64,000 nt of DNA. Origin: Eudorina sp. 2006-703-Eu-15. Taxonomy: Eukaryota > Chlorophyta > Chlorophyceae > Chlamydomonadales > Volvocaceae. The first letter of the stretch is position 1. The number at the start of each line of letters is the position of its first letter. The stretch spans positions 152,589 through 216,588 of the forward strand of contig BDSI01000045.1 of the NCBI GenBank assembly GCA_003117195.1. The letters are read 5' to 3'. Positions 11,545 through 23,303 of the stretch are shown here, piece by piece. A model generated the notes under the pieces. The model saw nothing but the letters and a program-made list of their open reading frames with translations. It was not told where the DNA came from and made no database searches. A program made the translations under genes and the position numbers.

Positions 11545-14500
11545 ATGAGCAAGCCGCTGGCAGCAGACATGGCGACGGCGGCACGTAGCAAGTTTGAGGA
11601 GTTGAAGAAGCTGATTGAACAGCGGCACTTGATAAATGTGGAGCTCATCAGCAAACTCTCCAAGGCGCTGGAGAAGGTCAAGGTCGTCCCCGCGACCGCG
11701 GCCGTTGGCGCTGTGTCAGCGCCGGCAAGTAAGCAGGCGGCAGCCAAGCGAACGTCTCAGCCTTCGAGTCTTGCTGGGCCGGACCCCAAGCGGCCAAAGC
11801 TTGACTCGGAAACTGACAAGAAGATCCAGGACATATGGCGGATGTGCGCCAGCGTTGTGGACTTCCTCATGAAGAAGAAAAACGCTCAACCATTCCTGAA
11901 GCCTGTCGACCCGATAAGGGAAAACATTCCCGACTACTTCAAGGTGTGTCTTGACAGCCCACACCCTGGGTGTTGTCTGGGTTTCACTATTTCCCCATTT
12001 GTGACCGCGCACTTGCAAGGCGGCCTTGTGAGGCCTAGTTGTTGCACCCACGCTCGCCCGTGCGACTATGTGACACGGTCGCAGTTCATCTCTCATCCGA
12101 TGGACCTGGGCACCATCAAGGGCAAGCTCAGGGAGCGCAAGTATTGCGACCCGCGGGAGTTTGCAGCGGACGTGCGGCTGGTTTGGCGGAACTGCGCCAC
12201 GTACAACCAGGTCGGCACCATAGTCAGGACGATGGGCGACCAGCTTTCGGACGACTGGGAGCGCAAGTGGGCTGAGCTGAACGTGGAGCAGCGGTGGGAT
12301 GACTTGATGTCAACGCGCGACCCGCAGGTACGGCCTAAGGGGTGTTCGCAGGTGCACTGAGCTGGAAAGGCATGCGCAACCGCTCACGGCACACTGACCC
12401 TCCTGGGTGCAGGGCGTCGCGTTGGACCGACGGATAGCCTCCAGTGCGCGGCAATTACTGCAGCGGGTGAACTCCGTGAACGCGCTGCCGGACGCAGACC
12501 CTTCCCGCCCGATGACCACGGTGAGTCGAAGTGCGGTTCAACCCATTCTCCTTCCACTGATGTTCTTAGAACGCTGCGGCGGGGTTTGCATTTTCGCTGG
12601 CAAGGATGAGGACCTTAGGCCAAGGGGTGCTGGTGTCCTTTTGGCTGGCAGGTGGAAAAGCGCAAGCTCAGCATCGCGCTCAGCGAGCTGCAAGGCAACC
12701 AGCTCGTGGAGGTGTTGGACATCATTGCGGAAAGCCTGAAGGACATCAATCCGGATGATGAGGACGAAATTGAGCTGGACGTGGACCAGCTGGACAATCC
12801 GACCCTCTGGCGGTTGCGGGACTACTGCGACAACGCCGCCAACAAGCCGGTTTCTAAGTTGACGGCGCCTGCCAAGGTTGCCGGCGGGGTGTCCCGGTCC
12901 GTGCAGGACAACGGGAAGCAGCAGCAGACCAGCAAGCCACCGGCGCGGACGGAGAGCGGCTCAGGTATGAGCGCGGGGCATGCGGGATACGGATGTATTT
13001 GCAGCGACAGATCAACACTAGGCAAACTGCATAAGACAGTACCAACGACCCAAACCATGCATGGCAGTCAGGCGCGCCCATGTCCGAATTTGCGGCGGCT
13101 TCGAGCAAGCACCTGTTGATACGCTAAGCAGTGCTTAGCTTTGCGCGGTTGTCACTGGCGATTCGCATGCATGGACTGCGTTGATTTTGTTGAGAATCTT
13201 CTTGTGCTTTGCCCCTCTGCCCTGTTCGGTGCTGTCCTTTTCCTTCAGAGTCGGACCGGTATTCGGCGGAGCAGGACGTCAAGGGCTCGAACATGGTCGA
13301 GCAGCCGCAAAGTAATGGGGTCTGCCTGAACGGGCAACCAGCTGCGCAAGCGGGGCAGGCTCAGGGGGATGGAACCGCGGCGGTCGGTGACGGAAACGGG
13401 GATGGGGAAGCTGCCACGGATGCAGCAGCCGGGCAAGCGGAAGCGGAAGATCAGATGGCTGAGCCGCAGTCGGAAGAGCAGCCGCCAGCCGCCATGGAAG
13501 AAACTACGCAGGGTGGTACCGGGGCGCAGTCGGAGGGCGATGCAGACCTGATGCAGGCCGAGCAAGGCAGGCAGACTGAGGAGGGCGCGGATCCGGAAGA
13601 AACCGCAAAGCCGATGGAAACCGACGGGCCGGGGGCGTCAGAACCTGCGGATGGGGCGGTGGATAGCCCTGGGCCCATGCAAACCGACGGCACGCCCAAA
13701 TCCACCGACAGGGCTTCGCCTGAGGTCGAAGGGAGCGACTTGTAGGAGACGAATCGGGTGGTCGCGACGGATGGGGAGCAGACGCCGTATGGAGACATGC
13801 CGTCAGCAGCGGACGCCCATGCTGTATCCATCAAACCATCCGCACTCTGCTGCGCGTGCTTGACAGTGCTGTCTAGCATTGGCCGGGACAACAAGACAAT
13901 GCATGAGCAAAACTTCGTGTTGTCGGTTGATTGACAAGAAGCATCCGGAGTATTTGGTGGTAGCATCTGTGAGCGCTGGCGTGTCGTTGTTGAGTTCCTG
14001 TTTGTTCCTGCTCCTACCGCTGTGTGGTGCGCACAGGTCAGCCGAACTTTGTGAAAAATCAGCGTACTGCCATTCCGGTGGACGAATCGGCGACTGCGCC
14101 CAAGGACAAGCCCGCCATTGCGACCGACAAGAAGAGCAATAAGGTAGAACGCTGTTCCCAGCTATGGACTATTCGTTTTATTGAGACCGGGCATGTTGAA
14201 GGTTACTGGTTTCCTGCTTATGACAGTGCTCGGATTTTGTACGGCAATATCCCGGGTCGCGGCTGCCGTGTTGATGGCGTATGTGCGCTCAACGGTGGAG
14301 TTCGATGCCGGCCGCTGCTACACGTGACGTAGTCTCTTTGCCGTTATTTGGTTGCGAGTTACGCCCGTGTGGTGGTTCCCAAATGTATATAGCTTGATCG
14401 CTCGATTTTTGACGCCTCTGATTTCGGGTTTTTGCTCGGACGTGGGTTAGTGTCCTCACTGTGCCGGAACCCGAAGAAAGGCCACTACTAATTTGGCATC

Positions 14501-16333
14501 TGATACATGGACCGTGCTGTGGTGGTGGGACTCGTGCATTACCAGCCAGGTGCCTGACGACGGCGCCAAGGTTAGACGCTTTGGAAATGTAATCCCAGAT
14601 CCTCTGGCCGGCTGTCGGAAGCCCGAAGCTCAGATACACGTTGGGGCGTCGATTGCGGTTCAGTATTTCTGAGCCACCCGCTGCTGCGCGCCTCTGCCCC
14701 CTGTTCCATTGACGACATGGCGCATGGACCATGGGCGTCATTCATTCGTCGGTCGTTGCTGTTATCCCTGTATCGTGCGACGCTGGTGCACATAGTAAGC
14801 GTGTCCTTATCGCGCGACGCTGGTGCACTAAGTAAGCGTGTCGTCCCGTGCCACAGGACGTGGTCCTGAACGCGTCCGCGTGGCAAGCCGCTGATGAGGA
14901 CCCGGCGGAGGGCGGTGGCGAGGCGGCCGAAGCAGGCGCGGGGGGTGAAGAGGAGGGCGACGACCTATGGGACTCGTTCCGCAGCGTCGCGGAGCGGGAA
15001 AAGCTCCAGGTACGTGATGGATGCTGTTGAGGGGCCCGGTACCGGCGTCGCGCGGGATGTGGGCGGTAGGGACAAGGGGGTTCCGACAGCATGCCCTGAC
15101 CTCATCAAAAGCCGGCCCAGGCTGCATGGCGTGCAGCGGTCCATAGTGCGAGGAAGCGTGGGGTCAGAGGCGGGGTCGGTTACACGGTCTCATGTCAGGC
15201 TTGGTGTTGGGTTTGCAGGAGCCATGGTGGGGAGCCATGGCTGTCGGGTCTGCGCTCGAAGAGCAGATGCGGCAGACGGGTTCGCGCTCGTTGGTTTACG
15301 ACCGACAACCCTTGGTCCCCTCTGCAGAAAGCTGAGGAGGAGAAGCGGCGAAAAGAGTTGGAGCAGGAGCGAGAACGGGTAAGGCATGGGCTTTGGTATC
15401 CACGTCCCAATCGACACACAGGCGACCGGCCTGTGAGAGCAGATTGTGGATAATCATCAAGCGCGCGTGCGGGAGAATATGTACTTGGACCTCGCCTGCA
15501 CCACGTGCTGAGTTCGCTGCTGGATAAGGGGCGTCACTTGCGTATGGGCGACTTGCAGGAGCGCCTCCGCGTCGTGGCGGAGGCTCGGCAAGCCAAAGAG
15601 GAGGAAGAGCGAAAAATGCGCGAGGCGGAGGAGGCCGCAGCGGCCGAGGCGAAGCGGGCAAAGGACGAGGCGCGGCAGAAGGAGCTCGAAGAGCTGCAGG
15701 TTCGACTGCGCTGCTGTCGATTACCGCCGACTTGGGGGATTCCGCCTGGGGGAATGCGCATCCGGGCTTGTATTTAGCAACTGAGTAGGGACCTTTCCGT
15801 TTTCGGGTTAGTGAAGGAACGCCACGACTGTATCTTGTAACCGCTGCCTTCCTGAGGCGTTCCGGTCCATGTGCATGGCAGGGTAGTGGCTCGGGGAAAG
15901 CCATGTGCGCATCGCGGTTATTGACTGCCTGTCGCGCGTACAAACCAGGCGGCCGCGGAGCCCGTCATGCTGCGTTCGCGTCTTACCTAGGCCGGACACG
16001 CGGCTATTTCTTTTACACACACTACATCAAGCGGCCGCGTTTAGGGCAGTTTACGTCTGCCTGCCTCCGCCCTCGTTGCGCGCCGTGGCGCTGACCCCTT
16101 CCCTGGTGAGCTGCTGGTCGCCGGTGCACTGAACCGCCACCGCCATGTACGCCCCACCCGCCCATCCACCCGCCCGTGCGCCACAGATGCAGGCCAACAC
16201 TGCGCAGGTGTACCAGCCGCCGGACGCCAAAGCCTTTGCAGGGACGTTTGGGGCCACGGGGGCGGACATCAACGACCTGGGCCTAGCGTACAAGCACGAC
16301 GACGATGCGGACGATGTCGGCTTCGACGACTGA
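11545..16333 (+). CDS. BET/GTE-type bromodomain protein (global transcription factor group E)
   Basis: Binds acetylated histone tails and recruits transcription machinery in the nucleus (family knowledge). Exons: 11545-11943, 12085-12327, 12413-12520, 12652-12964, 13249-13745, then 14037-14143, 14857-15009, 15328-15378, 15559-15699 and 16187-16333. Exon 1 ends with the bromodomain ZA region (FLKPVDPIRENIPDYFK). Exon 2 gives ISHPMDLGTIKGKL and WRNCATYN, whose last Asn is the acetyl-lysine contact. Exon 4 holds the NET domain (KRKLSIALSELQG, then the acidic DEDEIELDVDQLDN). An acidic Gln/Glu-rich exon follows. Later exons give a highly charged tail (KAEEEKRRKELEQERER) like the C-terminus of plant GTE8/GTE10-type proteins, ending DDVGFDD. 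The frame reaches a TAG at 13743, giving a complete 519-residue form. The later exons join only if an internal phase-1 donor is used, for example after 13512, giving about 641 residues. Phases of all other junctions match. The stop-versus-tail arrangement is unresolved. Confidence 0.85.
14771..14843. repeat. 36-bp imperfect tandem repeat
   Basis: Copies at 14771-14806 and 14808-14843 share CGACGCTGGTGCA and AGTAAGCGTGTC. They lie in the 14144-14856 intron immediately before the acceptor. Confidence 0.85.
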
Positions 16334-18014
16334 GCCGACTGGTGCTGCGTTCCAGCAGCTGCCCAAGGTGGCGCACCCGACGCGCAAGCCAGCTGTCAGC
16401 AGACGCAGAGTTGTCGGGAAGGGATGGTAGCAGGCCCCTGAACGCTCCGCAGAAGATGACCCCCACCTCGTAACCGTGTTCATGCTGGGGGGAAACAGTC
16501 GGTGGAAACAGCCTATGTATGCTTGGGCGGGTTGCCGCGTCTGGAGGAGCGGATCCAAGCGCCCTCCCGTCGCGGCGGGTGGGGCTCATCGGGTACGTGG
16601 CCGGATTACTCGCTCGCAATGAGAGCCAGCGTAGGCAGCATGTGTACTGGGGATTTGACGGGCTGTAGCTAGAACTGAGCCGTTAACGTTGTGAGGAAAC
16701 AGCAGCCGGGTCGCGTGTACTGAAATAGTGAGGGGTGTGTGATAGGCGCGAGTGAACTGAAGGGTTCGTGCCGGCAAACATAGACACCGGGGTTGCTTCC
16801 CAAGTGAGGATCGCATTTCTGGAGCGACGGTGAGGGACCCATCTGGCTTGAGCGCGACAACCTAACAGCAATGAATGCTCCCGGTTGGATGCGGGTCCCG
16901 CCGTCCTGGCGTCTTTGCGGGCCCCGTGTTGCGTACAACGGGCTGCGCACCGCGGGGGGAGGCGGGTAAAGCACGTGTTTTTCGATGGTGGGCACCTGAC
17001 CACTGCGCGGGCTGCTCCCCACGCAGCATTCTACTGCAGTCAACGGCGTGGTGTGCAATTGTCTTGATTTTGTTTTTGAGTGCGGCTGCGAGTGAGACCG
17101 AGAGCTTTCTTCATATGAGCGGGGATGCGGCACGAGCGCCTTGTGGGTGGGACGATGTCGAGGGTGGAGCCGTTTGGAGCAGCAGCCGTAATCATCCATG
17201 ATGTACGCAAGCTTGGCGGTGTTGTCGTGTGTTTAGAATTGCAACCCGCCCGCCCGCCCGCCGTGTTGTCGTGTGTGTGCCGAGCGAAGGACTGACGTCT
17301 CCCCAGTGGGCGCTTGGTGGCGCAGGTCGACAAAAGACTTGCCAGTAATCCGGGTCGTGCGCTTGACACATCGGAGGGGAGCGAGGGCAGGGGGGGGGGG
17401 CCGGGGCCCTCGCGGCACGGTCATGGCCATGGTCATGGCTGCGCGCTATGGACATGAATGATATCGTGCAGCGGACCGATAAGAGGTCCACGCAAATCAG
17501 GCGAGTGCCCATTTGGGCACATTGCACAGGGCTTTCGTGGTTGATGATTGTTGCCACTTTGGTGGTGCGTGGGAGCGTTCCAAGTGCACCGTTCGTGGGG
17601 GGGGGTTGGCAATGTGTGGTCGACAACAGCGCAGGACGTCTTCGCAGGGCAGTTCCACAAAGGTTGCATATGGATGGGGCTTTAGGTTGAGCTGATGTGG
17701 TTGGAGTTGCGACGAGAAGGTTGGTGACCCACAGTGTAAACCTGGCGGGATCGACGTGTCGGTCGATTCCCGAGGTTTTACGTTGCGGTTCGTACTCAAG
17801 GCCACATGGCAGCAAGCAGCAACCACTCTCGGCACCGCTTCATGATTAGTAAGGCATCTTCATATCATGGTTACGAAACCAAGGAGCCGGGTGAGCAGGG
17901 CCTCAGCGAACTGGCTTCGGATTCAGAAGACTTACCACGTTCTGAAAGGTGCACAACTTAGGCAGATAGTAATCTTCTTTTAGAAAGCAACGACATAAAT
18001 CCACGACTTTCACA
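16334..18014. other. Intergenic region, no gene seen
   Basis: About 1.7 kb between the GTE-type gene and the transporter gene, both on plus. Open frames here have no protein-like composition and no consistent splice sites. A TGTAA motif at 17735-17739 could be a polyadenylation signal, but it is 1.4 kb beyond the stop at 16333, so the link is weak. A short CCCGCC run and a G run occur near 17250 and 17390. Confidence 0.55.
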
Positions 18015-21000
18015 ATGTCGCACCGTCGGGATATAGTGTTGCTTTTCTTGACCAGGACCATTCGGATGGTGGCATATGGTTCCGTCGGCATCATCCTCGC
18101 GCTGTACTTAAATGCCGTGGGCTTAAACAATAACCAGCTGGGACTCTTGCTTACATTGACGCTGTTGGGCGATTCCGCCATAAGTCTGGGCGTGACCCGA
18201 TGGGCCGACCGAGTTGGTCGCCGGAGCATGTTGGCATCCTCGTGCCTGCTGATGGTCCTGGCCGGTGTCGTGTACGGAAAAGTCCCGCATCCGTCGTTTG
18301 CAGTTCTGCTGGTTGCGGCCACCGTGGGTGTGCTGTCACCCAGCGGAAATGAGGTACGGCAACCTACCCGACTGAACATGTGCACACAACAACACCCCTG
18401 CATGCTGCGCTGACGACTGAGGAACCACGACGGATGCATTCGGGCTTCTCCTGAGCGGCTGTCGCATAAAACCCCTCCCGTGCTCGTCACCGCCACTCCC
18501 CGTGCATCACGTCTTGTTGGCGGTAACAACGCGATTAAGGCATTTGCCTCTAGAGCTGGGCCGTGCTGCATGCGCTGCAGTGCGCCACCCCCCAGTCGGC
18601 CTCTGCATCCCGCCGACGATCCTGGCCCGGCTTGCTCCCCCCATGGGGAGATGTGCGTGGGAGTGTTTCCTCCGCCCCGGGGCTAATCCTCCGCTTACGC
18701 TGAGGCCGCCACTCACCATGGCTGCCGTCCTCCACCACCACCACCACCACCGCCACCAACACCACCGTCCACCACCACCACCACCGCCACCAACACCACC
18801 GTCCACCACCACCACCACCACCACCGCCACCGCCGCCGTCCTCACCAATGCAGGTGGGTCCCTTCATGGCGCTGGAGCAGAGCATCCTGGCGGGGCTCGT
18901 CGGCCCCGCCAACCGCACCCACGTCTTCGCATGGTACGGCCGCGGCCCTCGGGTTCGGCCGAGAGACAGGCAGGGGGTACTGGGGTAGGGGCACCTGTCC
19001 GCCAGCACGCCGCCGTGTTCACTGCCGGGCCTCATCGCTGCCAGGTGGCCCCGTCTACTCAGACGTGGGGACCGCACGGCCCAGCGGCCTGACACCCACC
19101 TTGCCCTGCTCCACCTCACCGCACCCCACTCCACTCCCGCTCCATAGTTTGAATATGTCTACCAATTTCCTACACCCCACTGTCCACCCCCAAGGACATA
19201 CACTACTTGTAATCGGGCACCGCAACGAGGGCCCCCTTGCGGCGGTACTCCTGGCAGCTCCGCACAAGGGGGCCGCCGACCCTTAGGCCACCGCCGCTCC
19301 CAGGACGCCGCACACTCGGCGCGCGCCTCGGCCTGACCCGTTGGCTGACGCTGCCGTGCCACCTGCGTGTGTCCTGCCACCGCCTCGTCAAGGGGGCTCC
19401 AGGGGGGTCAGGTCGGGGGGGTCACATGGAATGCCAGTCCTCAGAAGCGAATGATTTGGGGCGGGAACGCGGTGTGTGTGTGTGTGTGTGTGGGGGGGGG
19501 GTTGTTGTGTCACACTGCCCCCGTGGGTCCCCCCACCCCACCCCACCCACCCGCCCGCCCGCAGGTACAACCTGGTGGGCTACTCGATGACGGCCGTGGG
19601 CGCGCTGGCGGCCGGCAGTGCGCTCACGTGGGCACAGCGCGTGTACGACATCTCTGATCTGGAGGGCTACCGGGCCGTGTTCCTGCAGTACGGCATCTGC
19701 GGCGGCGTGCTGCTGCTGCTTTTTGTGTTGCTGACCGATCAGGTAGGGTAGGCCTAATACCTTACCTACCCACCCACCTACCTACCTAGCTACCTACCTA
19801 CTTTCCTCCCAGAGTTTTGTCGTACACTTCACCGTACATGTTTGTGCACTCCCCGCAGGTTGAGGTGCCGGAGCTCAGGCGGTGTCCGGGAGGGGACCGG
19901 GGCCGGGCAGGGCCGGGTAAGGCCCCGGACGCCGGGGTGGTGGTCATCGCGGTTGCGGTCGCGGGCGGGGGTGCGGGCGGGGGCCGCGGGGGAGGCGGCG
20001 CGGCCCCGGGGGTGGACGACGAGGAGGCCGGGCTGAGGCAGCCGCTGCTCGCGGCCGCGGAGGGGGAGGCGGTGTTGCAAGACGGCGAGGGTGCGGGAGC
20101 AGCCGCGGTGGCGGCGGTGGCGGCGGCGGCGGCGGTGCGTAGCTTTCCGGTGGCGCTGGACGATCTGACGGAGGAGGGTTCCGAAGTGTACGGCAGTGAG
20201 CCGTGCGGGACGCCGCCGCGGCGTTCGCCATCACCACCACCGCCGCCGTCAGCGTCGCGCGCCGGCGAGGCCGCCGACGCCGCCGGTAAGCGCGGAGTAG
20301 CAGAAGCACCAGCGGCAGGAGCGGGAGCCGGCGCATCCGCCGACGGCGGCGGCGGCGGTGGCAGCGGCGGTCGACTGACGGCGGCGGGCGGTCCGGTGGG
20401 GACGATGGGTTTGTCTCCCCGCAGTCAGCGCATCGTCGTACAGCTGTCGCTGCTGTTCGCGACGGATTCGTTCGCGGGGGGACTCGTGACGGGGACACTG
20501 CTGGCGTACTACTTCCAGGTATGTACGGCGGAGGCAGTACAGTACGGCACTTCTGGATTGCTGCGCTGCCGGTACGGCGTTGCCTGGACGTCCAGCGCAA
20601 TTGCACACACAGACACCCAGCCACCCAACAGCCTCATTCGCTGCACCACCTCGCCGCGCCCGCGGAGCCGCATCGCCGCCCCACTCTTGCTCGCGGTGCG
20701 AACGCAACCGAACCCAACCCAACCCAACCCAACCCAACCCAACCCAACCCAACCCAACCCAACCCAAAACCGAACCTTCGCGTTCCCTTGTCCCTTCCCG
20801 CCTCTCTGGTCCACACAGACCAAGTACGGCGTCAGTACGGCATACCTGGGCGGCCTGCTGTTCGGCGCCAACATGCTCGCGGCGGTGTCCTCCCTGGCCA
20901 GTGGCTACGTGGCGGCCCGCATCGGGCTCATAAACACCATGGTCTTCACGCACCTGCCCTCCAACGTGCTGATGCTGCTGGTGCCGCTGATGCCCTCCCT

Positions 21001-22632
21001 GCAGCTGGCCACCGCCATGGTCTTCCTGCGCTTCTCCATCTCGCAGGCAGGTGCCGGGCAGGCGGGGCAGCCTTACCCTCCCCCCCAACAGAAAAACGTC
21101 CGATCCAAAACAGGCACCGGTCGGTGGGCGGTGGGCTCGTTGCCTGGTGCGCACGTGGAGGTTGTGTTTCTTGGGCAGGCAGGCAGGCAGGCAGGCGTGG
21201 AGGTTGTGGGTGTGTGTGGGGGGGGAGTGGGGGGGGGGTCGGGGAAGGTTGCGGGGCCGGGTGCACCCCCGCAGGACAGCATCCTCAGCGGACGGGGCGT
21301 ACTGAGCTGTTGTGTCCCCTGCTGTACTACCTGCTGTACTACCTGCTGTACTACCTGCTGTACTACCTACTGTACAGGGAAGCGCTGCACCCGCTGCTGC
21401 GTTGTGTGTGGCTTTGGGGATGCCCGACCCCGAGTCCCCCGTATGCCCCTTAGAGTGAGTGAGTGATCCGCACTCGAATGCATTCGCTGAGCGAGCGGCG
21501 TGGGATCATCGCTAGCAGGTGAAAACTCCCCTCCCCCTCCCCCTCTTTTTGTCAATAAAGACAGCGAAACACCCCTCCCCCTGCCCCTCCTCCTCCCGCC
21601 CCACGATACCCAATGCCCCGGATGGATGGATGTCAGATGGACGTGGCGCCCCGGGCGAGCTACGTGGCGGGCGTGGTTCGTCCGGACGAGCGTACGGCAG
21701 CCATGGGTATCGTGAACATCGCCAAGAGCATCGGTGCTGCGCTGGGGCCGGTGCTGACGGGCTGGCTGGCGGACAGGGTGAGTGGGGTTGGGTGGGGTTG
21801 GGTGGGGGGGTTGGGTAGGGGGTTTGGGTTGGGGGGGTTGGATTGGGGCGTTGGGGTTTTGGGTGTGTGTGGTGGGGGGTGGGGGGTGGGGGTGGGGGTT
21901 GGTGGGATGGGCTCCATTTGCAGGCAGTATCAAACTGCGCCTGCGGCCCACGGCCCGCGGCCCACTGCCCGCGGCCCATGGCCCAGGGCCAGAGCAAAGT
22001 TCCTGCCGGTGATGAATGGGCCGTACCAGGATCTCCACTTCTCCAGTGTTGTGACGATGGATGGGGTGGGAGGGTGAGGAACTAGTGCAGATCCGCAGCC
22101 CCCGCTCCCCGGAAGTCCCAACATGTTGGAGGGGGAGGGGGGGCGCGCGGGGGGGGGGGTCCGCCGACCCGGAATACTCCCTCACCATCCTCCGGCGCAC
22201 TCCAACCACCCGTTTCGCTCCTGTCGGTCTTCCTGTCTGTCCGTCTGTCCGTGTGTCTCCGTTCGTCCTTGATACCCGTCTGGTGGTCTAACCTCCGGTC
22301 GGTTGAGCTGTCGGTTGAGCTGTCGGTTAAAACTGCCCACATGACGTAATTTGCGCCCTCAGTCCAGCTCGGACGGGTACCCGCCTGCTGCCCTCTCGGC
22401 CTGACGGAGCTGATCCCTCCCCTCTCGCCCTCCCCGCCCTCTCCCCCTCTCGCCCTCCCCGCCCTCTCCCCCTCTCGCCCTCGTCCCCCCCCCCCCCCCC
22501 CCGCCCACCCTCCCCCCGTTGTCCCCTCCGCAGCACCTGTTCGCCTGGGCCTTCTACATGTGCGGCGGCCTCAAGATCCTGTACGACCTCACACTGCTGT
22601 GGAGCTTCTCACACATCAAACCCGAGCATTAG
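18015..22632 (+). CDS. Major facilitator superfamily (MFS) transporter
   Basis: A polytopic membrane carrier; substrate not predictable. Seven exons: 18015-18353, 18854-18933, 19565-19742, 19859-20518, 20819-21046, 21637-21777 and 22534-22632 (TAG), about 574 residues. Exon 1 has the first helices and the MFS motif-A loop between TM2 and TM3 (GVTRWADRVGRRSML). Exon 4 carries a long low-complexity central cytoplasmic loop (Ala/Gly/Pro-rich) before the second half begins at QRIVVQLSLLFATDSFAGG. Exon 5 ends FLRFSISQ and exon 6 begins MDVAPRASYVAGVV; the joined SISQMDV-R-SYV motif with a following PDERTAA is characteristic of one MFS subgroup. That junction needs a GC donor (CAG/GCAGGT at 21047). 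All other junctions are GT-AG with matching phase. The 300-base intron 20519-20818 is free of stops in frame. Confidence 0.88.
18731..18840. repeat. (CCA)n-rich intronic repeat
   Basis: CCA triplets with interruptions in the first intron of the MFS gene, ending just before the acceptor at 18853. His-rich or Pro-rich frames here are artefacts. Confidence 0.9.
19473..19505. repeat. (GT)n-(G)n simple repeat
   Basis: A short GT run followed by a G run in the 18934-19564 intron of the MFS gene. Confidence 0.85.
20711..20766. repeat. (AACCC)n pentamer array in an intron
   Basis: About 11 AACCC units in the MFS intron 20519-20818. The unit resembles telomere-type G/C-strand repeats, but it is interstitial and short. 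Confidence 0.9.
21318..21375. repeat. 12-bp tandem repeat CTGCTGTACTAC
   Basis: About four to five units of CTGCTGTACTAC, the last degenerate, within the 21047-21636 intron of the MFS gene. Confidence 0.85.
21781..21905. repeat. G/T-rich intronic simple sequence
   Basis: GGTTGGGTGGGG-type repeats directly after the donor at 21778 in the last MFS intron. Confidence 0.75.
22425..22500. repeat. CCCTCTCGCCCTCCCCG tandem tract
   Basis: Pyrimidine-rich direct repeats and a C run upstream of the acceptor at 22533, the final MFS exon boundary. Confidence 0.8.
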
Positions 22633-23298
22633 GGCGCCGTTCCCCCCCTTTCAGGGCGGGCAGAGCAGCCAGGAGGGGGGGAGGAGGGAGGGAGGGGGCC
22701 AGAGCGCTGGATGGGAGGAGAGGAGGAGGGGGTGTGGAGTGGACCGAAACGCTAATCCAGGATGGGCAGGGGTTCAAAATAACAACAAGTCCAGACACAC
22801 CCAGCAGGGATGGAGAGATGTGCACACACACCGCATGTGGGCAGTATTGCAGTTGGACGCGGAGGAAGGCCGCACCGACCTCAGCGCGGGGACGGGGACA
22901 GGGAGGGGGACGGGGGTCGTTCCGGAATGCCGTACAACGAACGCCTCGTCAGCCCTCATCGGGGCCCGTACCCGTCTCCCGAACACACACCGCGACCGCG
23001 GGTGATCACCAGGATGGAGCCGTACGTGGGGCCTTATGTCTGAAGCTCTGAACCCTGCCGAGAGGGGGAACACCCGACCCGCCCTGACCTCACCGGGGCG
23101 AACTCCAGGTGGTGGGGGGAGGGGGGAGGGGAGAGGGGCTAGGGTCATCAACCCGTGGGTGCCGAGGGCAGCGCCGGGAGAGGGTGGATGGGCGGAGTGC
23201 CCTGTCTGTCCTGCACCAACCCCTTCCCCTGCCGCCTGCTGTTCTGATCCTCTGTTGATCCAGCAAATGGACCAGTAGACAGCAGTTCGGTTGGTAGT

Positions 23299-23303
23299 TG
23301 TAA
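23299..23303 (+). terminator. Candidate polyadenylation signal TGTAA
   Basis: TGTAA is the usual volvocalean polyadenylation signal. This copy is about 670 bases after the stop of the MFS gene, a plausible 3' UTR length. One pentamer alone is weak evidence. Confidence 0.35.

Noticed and set aside
15296..15943. 215-codon minus-strand frame over the GTE tail exons
   Set aside because: Antisense to exons with clear charged coiled-coil content; Pro/Ala/Arg composition and no splice support.
20711..20766. Interstitial telomere
   Set aside because: Only 11 pentamers, inside a transporter intron. The unit differs from the TTTTAGGG and TTTAGGG repeats known in green algae.
19817..21466. Single 549-codon open frame read as one exon
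   Set aside because: It runs through the AACCC intron and past the conserved SISQ junction into the 12-bp repeat. The spliced transporter model explains the conserved motifs.
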